DNA from: Peteryoungia ipomoeae
Lineage (GTDB): Bacteria; Pseudomonadota; Alphaproteobacteria; Rhizobiales; Rhizobiaceae
Reading direction: 5' to 3'
Length of the DNA: 64,000 bases
NCBI RefSeq assembly: GCF_004912165.1
Contig: NZ_STGV01000001.1
Location: 930,001-994,000, forward strand
This document shows, in pieces, positions 49,003 to 58,587 of this stretch (within the stretch, counting starts at the first letter, position 1; every line of letters begins with the position of its first letter). The notes beneath the pieces are model-generated. The model was not told where the DNA came from. It did no database searches and was given only the letters and a program-made list of their open reading frames with translations. The translations under genes were made by a program, and so were the position numbers.

Positions 49003-49033
49003 AAAAAATGGCGGCCCGGGTGGACCGCCATTT
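49003..49033 (-). terminator. Intrinsic terminator after prfB
   Basis: Stem AAATGGCGG / CCGCCATTT with a ten-base loop. On the minus strand it is followed by a run of T (complement of 49003-49008). It is 23 bases after the prfB stop. Confidence 0.9.
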
Positions 49034-49056
49034 AAATTTCTACCTGAAATCGCCGA

Positions 49057-50185
49057 TCAATCGATGTCGGAAACTTCCGAGGCCTTGCCGCTGATGCGGT
49101 GAGCAAGGGCGGCTTCCATGAACTCGTTGAGTTCACCGTTCAGGACGCTATCCGGATCGGTGCTCTCGACGCCTGTGCGCAGATCCTTGACCAGCTGGTA
49201 GGGCTGCAAGACGTAAGAGCGGATCTGGTGGCCCCAGCCGATATCCGTCTTCGAAGCGGCTTCGGCATTGGCTGCCTCTTCGCGCTTCTTCAACTCGACT
49301 TCGTAAAGGCGTGCGCGCAGCATGTCCCAGGCCTTGGCGCGGTTCTTGTGCTGCGAGCGTTCCTGCTGGCAGGCAACCGCGATGCCGGTCGGGATATGCG
49401 TGATACGCACGGCCGAGTCCGTCGTGTTGACGTGCTGACCACCCGCGCCCGACGAGCGGTAGGTATCGATGCGGCAATCGCTTTCGTTGATCTCGATCTG
49501 GATCGAGTCGTCAACGACGGGATAGACCCAGATCGACGAGAAGGACGTGTGGCGACGGGCATTCGAATCGTAAGGCGAGATGCGCACCAGGCGATGCACG
49601 CCCGATTCGGTCTTCATCCAGCCATAGGCATTGTGGCCCTTGACCAGAATGGTCGCGGACTTGATGCCGGCTTCTTCGCCGTCATGCACTTCCAGCACTT
49701 CGACCTTGAAGCCCGAACGTTCGGCCCAGCGGGTGTACATGCGCAGAAGCATGTTGGCCCAGTCCTGGCTTTCCGTGCCACCGGCGCCGGAATGAACTTC
49801 GACATAGGTGTCGTTGCCATCGGCTTCGCCAGACAGCATGGCCTCGACCTGCCGGCGTGCAGCCTCGGTCTTGAGCGCCTTCAGCTGATCCTCGGCATCC
49901 TTGACGACCGACTCGTCGCCCTCTTCCTCGCCCATCTCGATCAGTTCGATGTTGTCCTTCATCGCCTGTTCGAGACGTTTGACGCCCGCGATATTGTCAT
50001 CCAGCTGCTGGCGCTCGCGCATCAGCTTCTGGGCTTCCTGGGCGTCGTTCCAGAGGTTCGGATCCTCGGCCTTGTTGTTCAACCAGTCCAGTCGTCTTAT
50101 CGCCTGGTCCCAGTCAAAGATGCCTCCTCAGCAGGCTTATGGCCTGCTTGATTTCGTCGACTACATTCTCGATTTCATTGCGCAT
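49057..50185 (-). CDS. prfB: Peptide chain release factor 2 with programmed +1 frameshift
   Basis: RF2 hydrolyses peptidyl-tRNA at UGA and UAA. Synthesis starts at the ATG at 50185 and reads [23 protein letters not shown] to CTT, then TGA (50116-50114). A +1 slip at CTTTGAC (50119-50113) moves into the main frame [26 protein letters not shown] three bases before the CTT (50128-50123) is the stimulating Shine-Dalgarno. The catalytic GGQ is in [15 protein letters not shown], and the stop-recognition motif reads SPYDS where enterobacterial RF2 has SPF. The slip senses RF2 level, so the gene autoregulates. The full protein is about 375 residues. Confidence 0.97.
50113..50128 (-). promoter_or_regulatory. 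RF2 autoregulatory frameshift site
   Basis: On the minus strand: AGGAGG, CAT, CTT TGA C. The spacing of three bases between the internal Shine-Dalgarno and the slip codon CTT is the classic one. The in-frame TGA is the 25th codon. Confidence 0.97.
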
Positions 50186-50290
50186 GCGTTCGGTCTCAAC
50201 CTCGTGGCAATCGGTGAAAAACTGGCCCTCGAATAGTTGCGCCGGCCCTTCATGTAAAGGCCAGGGCGCATGCGGAAAGCCGGTGATGGA

Positions 50291-52744
50291 TCAGAAGAGG
50301 CCGCCGGACCCCGAGGTGACCGCCTGGTTGGCCTGAGGCGATTCCCTCAGGATTTCCTCTGGCGGCGCATAGCCGTCCATGCCGATGACCGAGAGGGAAT
50401 CAGCGGGACCGGTGCCGGGCTTGAAGGCCTCGATGATCGTGTCCGGCTCGCCTTCGAGCGCAAACATGCCGGTGGTGCGGTTGACCGGAATGAAGCTCAT
50501 GCCCTCCGGCACGAAGAATTTTCCGGCGGGCTTGCCCTTGGTTGCGAGCTTCATGAACTCGCCGAAGATCGGCGCAGCAAGCGAGCCGCCGGTCGAACCG
50601 CGGCCAAGCGGCGCTGGCGTATCGAAGCCGATATAGACACCGGCGACGAGGTCCGGGGTATAGCCAACGAACCAGGCATCCTTTTCGTCGTTCGAGGTGC
50701 CCGTCTTGCCGGCGACCGGACGATCGAGCTTGATCTTGCCGGCAGCCGTCCCGCGCGAAACGACGCCCTCCATCATCGAGGTGATCTGGTAGGCGGTCAT
50801 CGGGTCGAGAACCTGCTGACGATTGTCGACGACGACGGGTTCTTCCTGACCGGCATATTTGTCGGTGTTGCAGGTCTGGCAGATCTGGTCTTCATGCCGG
50901 AAAATGGTCTTGCCGTGGCGGTCCTGAATACGGTCGATCAGTGTCGGCTTGATCTGCTTGCCGCCGTTGGCGAAGACCGCATAGGCCGAGACCATGCGCA
51001 GAACCGTGGTCTCGCCTGAGCCGAGCGACATGGAGAGCACCGGCTTCATCTTGTCGTAGATGCCGAAGCGCTCGGCATATTCGGCAACGAGGTTCATGCC
51101 CATGTCGTTGGCAAGACGAACCGTCATCAGGTTTCGCGACTTCTCGATGCCCATGCGCAGGGTTTGCGGACCGGCCGAGCCGCCGCCATAGTTCTGCGGG
51201 CGCCAGACTTCGCCACCGGCGACGAATTCAACCGGCGCATCGAGAATAACGGAGGCAGGCGTGTAGCCGGTGTCGAGAGCGGCTGCATAGACAAAGGGCT
51301 TGAAAGAGGAGCCCGGCTGGCGCATCGCCTGGGTGGCGCGGTTGAACTCCGACTGTGCATAGGAGAAGCCGCCGGCGACCGCCAGAACACGACCGGTATG
51401 CGGATCCATCGCAACGATCCCGCCCTGAACGCGGGGCAGCTGACGCAGGCGGTAACGCTTGCCATCTTCATCGACCTTTTCGACATAGATGACATCGCCG
51501 GCCGACAGCACGCCTTCCGGCGACTTGGCGGACTTGCGGTCCGGATCCGCCGAGCGATAGGCCCATTCCATGTCTTTGGGTTCAATGCGGGCGCGAACGC
51601 GGTCGGCAGCGACCTTGCCGCCGGCTTCCTTGGCCGGTTGCAGGCCGATATCCACGCCGTCATCGGAGGAGTCCAGGACAACGGCCACCTGCCATTCGGG
51701 CACGTCGGACAGCGCGGGAACCTCGGCCAGCGGCACGCCCCAGTCGCCATCCATCGGGATCTGCTTGATCGGCGAACGGTAACCACGGCGCTGATCGTAA
51801 GTCAGAAGCGCGTCCTGCAGAACGGTGCGGGCGGCAATCTGCATCTCGGGATCAAGCGAGGTGCGAACGGACAGACCACCCTCATAGAGAGACTTGTCGC
51901 CATAGCGCTCGATCAGCTGGCGGCGCACTTCTTCGGAGAAGTAATCGGACGCGAACAGATAAGAACCGGTGCGGCGAAGATTGACACCGAGCGGCTCCTT
52001 CTTGGCCTCCTCGGCTTCGCTGCGCTCGACAAAGCCGTTTTCGACCATGCGGTCGATGACCCAGTTGCGGCGCTCGAGGGCCGCGGCTTCCCGACGATAA
52101 GGATGGTAGTTGGCCGGGCCCTTTGGCAGCGATGCCAGATAAGCCGTCTCGGCAATCGTCAGCTCGGTGACCGATTTGTCGAAATAGGTCAGTGCGGCGC
52201 TGGCAATACCGTAGGAATTCAGGCCGAAGAAGATCTCGTTGAGATAGAGCTCAAGGATCTTGTCCTTCGAATAGGCCTGCTCGATGCGGAAGGAGAGGAT
52301 CGCTTCCTTGACCTTGCGGTCCATGGTCTGGTCGGCGCTGAGAAGGAAGTTCTTCGCAACCTGCTGGGTGATCGTCGATGCCCCGACGGGACGGCGACCG
52401 GAGCCGAGATTCTGCAGGTTGACGACGATGGCGCGACCGAGACCGGTGATATCGACGCCGGGATGGTTATAGAAATTCTTGTCTTCCGCCGACAGGAAAG
52501 CGGCCTTGACGCGGTCCGGGATTGCCTGGATCGGCAGAAACAGACGGCGTTGACGCGCATATTCGGCCATAAGCGCGCCGTTGCCTGCGTGGATGCGGGT
52601 TGTGACCGGCGGCTCATAGCTCGCCAGGACCTCGAAATCCGGCAGGTCCCGCGTCACGCCATGCAGATAGATTGCAACCACCGCCGCAACACCAAGCGCA
52701 AGGACGGATGCCAATCCGAAGAGATATCCAATCAGTCTGATCAT
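50291..52744 (-). CDS. mrcA: Penicillin-binding protein 1A (bifunctional)
   Basis: An 817-residue inner-membrane enzyme that polymerises and cross-links peptidoglycan. One N-terminal membrane helix spans about 5-27. The GT51 glycosyltransferase domain (about 55-230) has catalytic E87 in SAEDKNFYNHPG and the GASTITQQVAKNFLLSADQT stretch. The transpeptidase domain has active serine S479 in SSFK (479-482), an SRN box (KSRNLMTVRLANDMG) and K680 in VAGKTGTSN. The ATG at 52744 (MIRLIGYLF) is favoured; the ATG at 52798 adds a non-conserved stretch. It lies between prfB and the amidase gene on the same strand. Confidence 0.96.
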   Translation of the reverse strand: MIRLIGYLFGLASVLALGVAAVVAIYLHGVTRDLPDFEVLASYEPPVTTRIHAGNGALMAEYARQRRLFLPIQAIPDRVKAAFLSAEDKNFYNHPGVDITGLGRAIVVNLQNLGSGRRPVGASTITQQVAKNFLLSADQTMDRKVKEAILSFRIEQAYSKDKILELYLNEIFFGLNSYGIASAALTYFDKSVTELTIAETAYLASLPKGPANYHPYRREAAALERRNWVIDRMVENGFVERSEAEEAKKEPLGVNLRRTGSYLFASDYFSEEVRRQLIERYGDKSLYEGGLSVRTSLDPEMQIAARTVLQDALLTYDQRRGYRSPIKQIPMDGDWGVPLAEVPALSDVPEWQVAVVLDSSDDGVDIGLQPAKEAGGKVAADRVRARIEPKDMEWAYRSADPDRKSAKSPEGVLSAGDVIYVEKVDEDGKRYRLRQLPRVQGGIVAMDPHTGRVLAVAGGFSYAQSEFNRATQAMRQPGSSFKPFVYAAALDTGYTPASVILDAPVEFVAGGEVWRPQNYGGGSAGPQTLRMGIEKSRNLMTVRLANDMGMNLVAEYAERFGIYDKMKPVLSMSLGSGETTVLRMVSAYAVFANGGKQIKPTLIDRIQDRHGKTIFRHEDQICQTCNTDKYAGQEEPVVVDNRQQVLDPMTAYQITSMMEGVVSRGTAAGKIKLDRPVAGKTGTSNDEKDAWFVGYTPDLVAGVYIGFDTPAPLGRGSTGGSLAAPIFGEFMKLATKGKPAGKFFVPEGMSFIPVNRTTGMFALEGEPDTIIEAFKPGTGPADSLSVIGMDGYAPPEEILRESPQANQAVTSGSGGLF

Positions 52745-52976
52745 GTTTCCGCTACCGGGTCCGACCTCAAGTACAGCGCGCTGATGCAAGCTTCGCACAT
52801 TCTGTGGCGTTTTGCACGTCGCGCCAAGGAAGACAAGCCTATCGCCGTTCCGCGAAGGCTCACGATTCGACGATCACCGCCGCCAGGGTTTATGCTTCGG
52901 GCCTGCGGTTATAATGTGAGGAAAATAGGGCATCTCCACAGACGTTTCGCCCTACCCTTTTTCGCCACCCAAGCCG

Positions 52977-54290
52977 TCAGCCGCCATTCACCGCAAGCGG
53001 CTTCCGATAACTGCGGATCGCCTTCACCAGATGGTCTGCCACCTTGGCACGCCAGGCCTTGTCGAGAAGCAGGGCTTCATCCTCCTTGTTCGACAAGAAG
53101 CCGAGCTCGAGAAGGATAGAGGGAACGTCCGGTGCCTGCAGGACGCGAAAGCCGGCATGGCGATGCGGATTGTTGATCAGCGAAATCTGCCCCTCGAAAG
53201 ACTTGACCACGGTCTGGGCCAGGGAAATCGAGAAGGCCTGGGTTTCCCGGCGCGTCAGATCCAGAAGGATATCATTCACTTCGGGGGCTTCGGCCGGCAT
53301 TTCAACACCGCCGACGACGTCCGATAGGTTTTCCCGCTCGGCAAGCTGCGCCGCCATGTGGTCGGAGGCCTTGTCGGAGATCGTGTAGACGGTTGCGCCA
53401 CGAATATCCTGTTGCCGCAGGTTATCGGCATGCAGCGAAATCAAAAGCTCTGCCCCATTGCGCCTTGCGATCAGGACGCGCTCCGACAGCGAAAGAAACG
53501 TATCGTCCTTGCGTGTCAGCACCGGCTTGATGCCCGGCTCCTTGCTCAAACGTTCATGGAGTTCGAGCGCAAAAGCGAGTGTGATCTGCTTTTCCGGTGT
53601 GCGGGTGCGTGCGCCTGTCGCGCCAGCGTCGATTCCGCCGTGCCCCGCATCAATCGCGATCACGAAATCGTGCGAGGGCTCGACCACCACGGCATCCGTA
53701 ACGCTGGCTTCCGGCGGGGAGGCCCAGGCCTGCGTCCGCACGAGGTCGGCAAATTCCTGCTCCGTGACAAGCTCTGCATCAAGGATCAGTCGATACCCGT
53801 CTCCTGCCTCGTTCTCGCGCACCTCGTGCTTGACGAAACGCGCCGGCCGAGCGGCTGTAAACACGATGCGCGCCGAGCGGCTATCCACCGAGCCGTAGCG
53901 GATATCGCTGAACAGACCGGTCGCCAGCAGGCTCTTGTCGTTGAAGGCAAAGGCGGTGGCCGGCAAATCGAGCACGATACGATCGGGATTGGCGATGTAG
54001 CGCAGTGCAATCTCCGGCGCGCCATCGAAATCGATCACGATTCGAGTGCGAGCATCATCACCGGCGATGCGGGCAGCATAGGCAACCAGCAGCGACTTGC
54101 TCTCTGCTGCCTGCGAAACCTTCGATGCGGGCGAAGTCGTCTCGACTTCTGTCGCCATGAGCCTCGATGCAGGGTGAAGCGCTGCAAGCATCACAACAAG
54201 CGCTGCGGCGAATCGCACTGGTTTTGACGAAAGTCGAGCCGCGTATTCCCGTTTGCCCACAACCAAGCCCCGTTCCCATGCCATCCGCAT
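52977..54290 (-). CDS. amiC: N-acetylmuramoyl-L-alanine amidase with AMIN domain
   Basis: A periplasmic zinc amidase that cuts the amide bond between MurNAc and the stem peptide to split daughter cells. After an export signal comes an AMIN domain (about 75-200) with RIVIDFDGAPEIALRYIAN, which targets septal wall. The Amidase_3 domain (about 215-435) has zinc ligands in IAIDAGHGGIDAGATG, PEKQ and SLHADN, and a C-terminal PSILLELGFLSNKEDEALLL. The start is unsure: I use 54290, but ATGs at 54284 and a GTG near 54260 are possible. It is divergent from rne; AmiC naming is by domain order. Confidence 0.92.
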   Translation of the reverse strand: MRMAWERGLVVGKREYAARLSSKPVRFAAALVVMLAALHPASRLMATEVETTSPASKVSQAAESKSLLVAYAARIAGDDARTRIVIDFDGAPEIALRYIANPDRIVLDLPATAFAFNDKSLLATGLFSDIRYGSVDSRSARIVFTAARPARFVKHEVRENEAGDGYRLILDAELVTEQEFADLVRTQAWASPPEASVTDAVVVEPSHDFVIAIDAGHGGIDAGATGARTRTPEKQITLAFALELHERLSKEPGIKPVLTRKDDTFLSLSERVLIARRNGAELLISLHADNLRQQDIRGATVYTISDKASDHMAAQLAERENLSDVVGGVEMPAEAPEVNDILLDLTRRETQAFSISLAQTVVKSFEGQISLINNPHRHAGFRVLQAPDVPSILLELGFLSNKEDEALLLDKAWRAKVADHLVKAIRSYRKPLAVNGG

Positions 54291-54940
54291 TTCGTCGCGG
54301 TGACGGCCGTCACACGCGAACAATGACACCAATTTCGCCCCTTAGCCGAAACGGCGTTTCTCGCAGACCGAAATCCCGCGCAAAATTACTGCACTTACGG
54401 ACAATCAAAAAGCGAATCGCGCGCAATCCGCCACTTCGTCTAATCGACTGCCTTTATGGCGTAAATCCGTTTGCTCTTGCTATTGTGACGGATAATACAT
54501 ACAACGCAAACGAGGGATAAGTGTGCAAACGGGATAGAGTTTCCGCCACGGCTGCCAACCTCAGACAATGGATTTGGCGCCTTCAAGCGGGATGTTCATC
54601 TGCCGTCGTGGCAGACTTACCTGAAACTGGTTCAACACGCCGGCATGACCGGCCACCAACGGTGGGTTTCCACCAACGGCTCTTTTTGAGCATTCATCGG
54701 ATCCCAAGCGGATCCATATCATAGTCGTAGACGTGCGGTTTTCGATGTTGTTGCGGCAAGTTGACATAGTCACGAATGGACAGGGATCTTTCGATCTCCC
54801 GTGTCTCGTGCGGTCGCCGCAAATCCACTCCCCCGCACGTTTCCTTAAGTATCCGGCGCATCGTCTCCCCCTAACCTGCCGCTTCCAAGTTCAGCGCGCG
54901 GCGGGCTCAGCGAGCGAGTTCGCCGAGGAGCACATCTTAC
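54291..54940 (+). promoter_or_regulatory. Long gene-free 5' region of rne
   Basis: About 650 bases separate the amidase start from rne without a recognised gene. A candidate rne promoter is TTGCTC (54471-54476), 16 bases, TAATAC (54493-54498), which would leave a 5' untranslated region of about 435 bases. That leader includes a direct repeat CCACCAACGG (54653-54662 and 54670-54679) around GGTGGGTTTCCACC, followed by TCTTTTTG. Long leaders are the basis of RNase E autoregulation in other bacteria. GAGGAG lies ten bases before the rne ATG. Confidence 0.5.
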
Positions 54941-57880
54941 ATGGCAGACAAAATGCTAATCGACGCGTCTCACGAGGAAGAGACACGCGTCGTTGTCGTT
55001 CGCGGTAACCGCATCGAAGAATTCGATTTCGAATCGCAGCACAAGAAACAGATCCGCGGGAATATCTATCTCGCCAAGGTTACCAGGGTCGAACCGTCCC
55101 TCCAGGCCGCCTTTGTCGATTACGGCGGCAATCGTCACGGCTTCCTCGCCTTTGCGGAAATCCATCCCGACTATTACCAGATCCCGCTTGCCGACCGTCA
55201 GGCGCTTCTCCGCGCCGAAGCCGAAGAGCATCGCAAGGATGACGACAACGATCACGACGATCTCGTCAGCAGCGACCCGGCTTTGCAGGACCAGCCAGAC
55301 ATCGAGCCGGTCACGCCGGCAGAGGTGGTGGCCGCCGCTGTGAGCGATACAGCCGCAGAAACTGCCGAGGCCCCTGTCGAGACTGAAGCTTCCGAAGACG
55401 TCGTGGCAGAGGCCAAGGCCGAGGAAGCAGAGCCTGTCGAAAAGGCAAAGCCGAAGCGGGTTCGCAAACCCCGGGCCAAGAAGACTGCCGCAACGGACGA
55501 GACTGCGACCGAATCTTCGGCAGACGGCGAAGACGATGCCAGCGGCGGCACGATCGCCGCCATGGTCGACATGGACGAAATCTCCGAAGACGCCGGCGGG
55601 CGCCGTGGTCGTGGCCGCGACGACGACGATGATGGCGACGACGATGACGACGGCCATATCGAGGAGAAGGAAGAAATCGAATCCGTCGGCGCCGAAGACG
55701 CCATGGAAGAGGTTCCGGATCGCGTGGTTCGCAAGCCGCGCAAGCAGTATCGCATCCAGGAAGTGATCAAGCGTCGGCAGATCCTGCTGGTGCAGGTTGC
55801 CAAGGAAGAGCGCGGCAACAAGGGCGCGGCTCTCACCACCTATCTTTCGCTTGCCGGTCGCTATTCGGTCCTGATGCCGAACACGGCGCGTGGCGGCGGC
55901 ATTTCCCGCAAGATCACCCAGCCGACCGACCGCAAGCGCCTGAAGGAAATCGCCCGCGGTCTCGAAGTGCCGCAGGGCATGGGTGTGATCCTGCGCACGG
56001 CCGGTGCCAACCGCACCAAGGTCGAGATCAAGCGCGACTTCGAATATCTGATGCGCCTTTGGGAGAATGTCCGCACGCTGACACTTGCGTCGACGGCTCC
56101 CTGCCTCGTCTACGAGGAAGGCTCGCTGATCAAGCGCTCGATCCGCGACCTCTACAACAAGGATATTTCCGAGATCATCGTCTCGGGCGAAGAAGGCTAT
56201 CGCGAAGCGAAAGACTTCATGAAGATGCTGATGCCGAGCCACGCCAAGGTGGTTCAGCCCTATCGCGACCTGCACCCGATCTTCTCGCGCTCCGGCATTG
56301 AAGGCCAGCTCGACAAGATGATGCAGCCGCAGGTAACGCTGAAATCGGGCGGTTACATCATCATCAACCAGACCGAGGCGCTGGTGTCGATCGACGTCAA
56401 CTCCGGCCGCTCGACCCGCGAATACTCGATTGAAGACACGGCCCTTCAGACGAACCTCGAAGCCGCAGAAGAAGTGGCACGCCAGCTGCGGCTGCGCGAC
56501 CTCGCCGGCCTGATCGTCATCGACTTCATCGACATGGAAGAAAAGCGCAACAACCGCGCTGTCGAAAAGAAGCTGAAGGATTGCCTGAAGCATGACCGCG
56601 CCCGCATCCAGGTCGGTCGGATCTCGCATTTCGGCCTTCTGGAAATGTCGCGCCAGCGCATCCGCGCTTCGGTGCTCGAATCGACCACGCAGGTCTGCCC
56701 GCATTGCCAGGGCATCGGCCTGATCCGCTCGCAGTCTTCCGTTGCACTGCATGTGCTGCGCGGTATCGAGGAGTTTCTGCTCAAGAGCACGACGCACGAC
56801 ATTATCGTTCACACGACGCCGGAAACCGCGCTCTACCTGCTCAACCAGAAGCGCGACACGATTGTCGACTACGAGGGCCGCTTCGGCGTCTCTATCGTCA
56901 TCGATGGCGGCATGCCGGCCCAGCACGGCGGCGCACAGCACTTCACCATCGAGCGCGGCGAAGCTGTTGCCAATCCGGTGAAGATCGAAAGCCTGATGTC
57001 GCTTCTGCCGGAGATCGAGGAAGAAGACGATTACGTGGCAGAGCCGGAAGAGGAAGACGATGAAGAGATCATCGTTACCTCGGACGAGGGCTCGGCACAG
57101 CCGGCTGCAAACCGCGAAAACAATTGCGGCAATGGCGACGACCAGCAGGGTCGCAAGCGCAAGCGCCGTCGTCGTCGTCGCGGCAAGAACGGCCAGAACG
57201 GCAACGGCCATGCGGTGAATGATGACGCATCGGCAGACGCTAGTGACGATGAAGACGAAGACGGCGACGACACCGAGACGACGGCAGACGGCGCTGCAGG
57301 CGCTGAAGCCGCCCAGAATGGTGATGAGGACAGCCAGAAGCGCAAGCGCCGCCGCCGCGGCAAGCGCGGTGGTCGCCGCAACCGTTCCGACGAGGAGAAC
57401 GGCGGCCTGACGGCTGACGGCGAGGCCAGCGACGAAGACGCAAGCGATGCCTATGACGCGGATGCCGCCGAAGAGGCCGAATCCGTAAAGGCTGAGGATG
57501 AGGCGGTTGCAGACGATGTGACCGATACGCCGAAGCCACGTCGGAGCCGCAAGGCGAAGACCTCGGCTGCGGAAGAGGTTGTTGTGGTTGCTGAAGCTGC
57601 GGCGGAAGCCCCGGTCCTGACCGAGGTGATCGTTGACGCTGTTGCGCCAGAGGTTGCGCCGCAAGCGGAACCCACACCTGCTCCAGCCGCCGCTGCTCCG
57701 GAAGCTCCTGCCGAGGTGAAGGACGAGGCTGCGGCCGAGACCGTGGTTCAGCGCCCTGCCCGCAGCGAAAATACCGCTCCGAGCGAACCGCTGGTGACCT
57801 CGACGCGCGCCACAGAGGATGGCGGCGACGAGCCGAAGCCCAAGAAGGGCGGCTGGTGGCAGAAGCGCGGTTTCTTTTGA
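54941..57880 (+). CDS. rne: Ribonuclease E
   Basis: A 979-residue endoribonuclease and degradosome scaffold. The S1 domain begins about residue 38 (IRGNIYLAKVTRVEPSLQAA). It is split by an acidic and Lys/Ala-rich insert at about 84-268 and resumes at QYRIQEVIKRRQILLVQVAK, as in other rhizobial RNase E. The 5' sensor follows. The DNase I-like domain has D485 (SIDVNSGRS) and D528 (VIDFIDM). The Zn-link is CPHCQG with C586 and C589. From about 690 the tail is disordered, with two Arg/Lys-rich RNA-binding clusters and acidic repeats, ending in KKGGWWQKRGFF. Confidence 0.97.
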   Translation: MADKMLIDASHEEETRVVVVRGNRIEEFDFESQHKKQIRGNIYLAKVTRVEPSLQAAFVDYGGNRHGFLAFAEIHPDYYQIPLADRQALLRAEAEEHRKDDDNDHDDLVSSDPALQDQPDIEPVTPAEVVAAAVSDTAAETAEAPVETEASEDVVAEAKAEEAEPVEKAKPKRVRKPRAKKTAATDETATESSADGEDDASGGTIAAMVDMDEISEDAGGRRGRGRDDDDDGDDDDDGHIEEKEEIESVGAEDAMEEVPDRVVRKPRKQYRIQEVIKRRQILLVQVAKEERGNKGAALTTYLSLAGRYSVLMPNTARGGGISRKITQPTDRKRLKEIARGLEVPQGMGVILRTAGANRTKVEIKRDFEYLMRLWENVRTLTLASTAPCLVYEEGSLIKRSIRDLYNKDISEIIVSGEEGYREAKDFMKMLMPSHAKVVQPYRDLHPIFSRSGIEGQLDKMMQPQVTLKSGGYIIINQTEALVSIDVNSGRSTREYSIEDTALQTNLEAAEEVARQLRLRDLAGLIVIDFIDMEEKRNNRAVEKKLKDCLKHDRARIQVGRISHFGLLEMSRQRIRASVLESTTQVCPHCQGIGLIRSQSSVALHVLRGIEEFLLKSTTHDIIVHTTPETALYLLNQKRDTIVDYEGRFGVSIVIDGGMPAQHGGAQHFTIERGEAVANPVKIESLMSLLPEIEEEDDYVAEPEEEDDEEIIVTSDEGSAQPAANRENNCGNGDDQQGRKRKRRRRRRGKNGQNGNGHAVNDDASADASDDEDEDGDDTETTADGAAGAEAAQNGDEDSQKRKRRRRGKRGGRRNRSDEENGGLTADGEASDEDASDAYDADAAEEAESVKAEDEAVADDVTDTPKPRRSRKAKTSAAEEVVVVAEAAAEAPVLTEVIVDAVAPEVAPQAEPTPAPAAAAPEAPAEVKDEAAAETVVQRPARSENTAPSEPLVTSTRATEDGGDEPKPKKGGWWQKRGFF

Positions 57881-57915
57881 GTGAGGCCGCCTAGAGCGAT
57901 TGGATAAAGATTGTG

Positions 57916-57943
57916 AAGGCCTCGACATCATCGTCGAGGCCTT
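57916..57943 (+). terminator. Intrinsic terminator after rne
   Basis: Eleven-base-pair stem AAGGCCTCGAC / GTCGAGGCCTT with a six-base loop, followed by TCTCTT. It lies 35 bases after the rne stop, between convergent genes. Confidence 0.8.
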
Positions 57944-57993
57944 TCTCTTGGGCGGCTATCGGGTGGACGTTGCTGCCCCCAAGACGAGAGGCA

Positions 57994-58542
57994 TCAAGCG
58001 ACAGGCGGCTTGATGCGCTCCATCACTGTCGTCGGACCATCCATGTAGCGGGCCGTACGAACGAAGGCGTATCCCTGCTTTTCCGCAACACGGCGAGAGA
58101 TGGCGTGATCGGGGTGGAGAATGCAGACAGTCCGCTCGCTGATGGTCTGGGCGTCCAGCCAGCCATGGGCAGCAGCAAGCGCCTCAGTCGCAAGCCCTTG
58201 GCCATGCACCTTAGGGTCCAAGACCCAGCCGGCTTCCGGCGTCTTGCCGAATGGCGGATCGATATCGCGATGAAAGTCGGCAAAGCCGAGTTCTCCGAGA
58301 TAGGCACCCGTTCGCCGATCTTCCACGGCCCAATAGCCAAAACCGAGGAGTTGCCAGTGCCCGACATAGCGGTGCAACCGGCTCCATGTTTCCATTGGGG
58401 TTGAGGCACGCCCGCTGATGAAACGATATGTCGTCTCGTGCTGCCAGAGTGTCACCATGGCATCGAAGTCGTCAAGCCAGTGGCCGCGTAGCAAAAGCCG
58501 ATCTGTTACCAGCTGAGGCGCAAATTGAACGGTTAAGGCCAT
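57994..58542 (-). CDS. GNAT family N-acetyltransferase (RimJ/RimL type)
   Basis: A 182-residue acetyl-CoA-dependent transferase. The opening VQFAPQLVTDRLLLRGHWLD is typical of the RimJ/RimL group. The acetyl-CoA loop region includes VLDPKVHGQGLATEALAAAH, with HGQGLATE as the Q/RxxGxG/A-type signature. The target is unknown; it may be a protein N-terminus, an antibiotic or a small metabolite. The ATG at 58542 has GGGAGGAAAG upstream. It is 45 bases after the aminotransferase gene, so the two may form an operon. Confidence 0.87.
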   Translation of the reverse strand: MALTVQFAPQLVTDRLLLRGHWLDDFDAMVTLWQHETTYRFISGRASTPMETWSRLHRYVGHWQLLGFGYWAVEDRRTGAYLGELGFADFHRDIDPPFGKTPEAGWVLDPKVHGQGLATEALAAAHGWLDAQTISERTVCILHPDHAISRRVAEKQGYAFVRTARYMDGPTTVMERIKPPVA

Positions 58543-58587
58543 CTGACTTTCCTCCCTTGCAAACCTCACGCGCGCCGATCGCTCTCT

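Noticed and set aside
49057..50185. prfB as a frameshifted pseudogene
   Set aside because: The TGA lies in a classic CTTTGAC slip site with an AGGAGG three bases before it, so the break is programmed.
54956..57931. Minus-strand open frame of 991 codons
   Set aside because: Antisense to rne; its hydrophobic low-complexity runs mirror the acidic repeats of RNase E.
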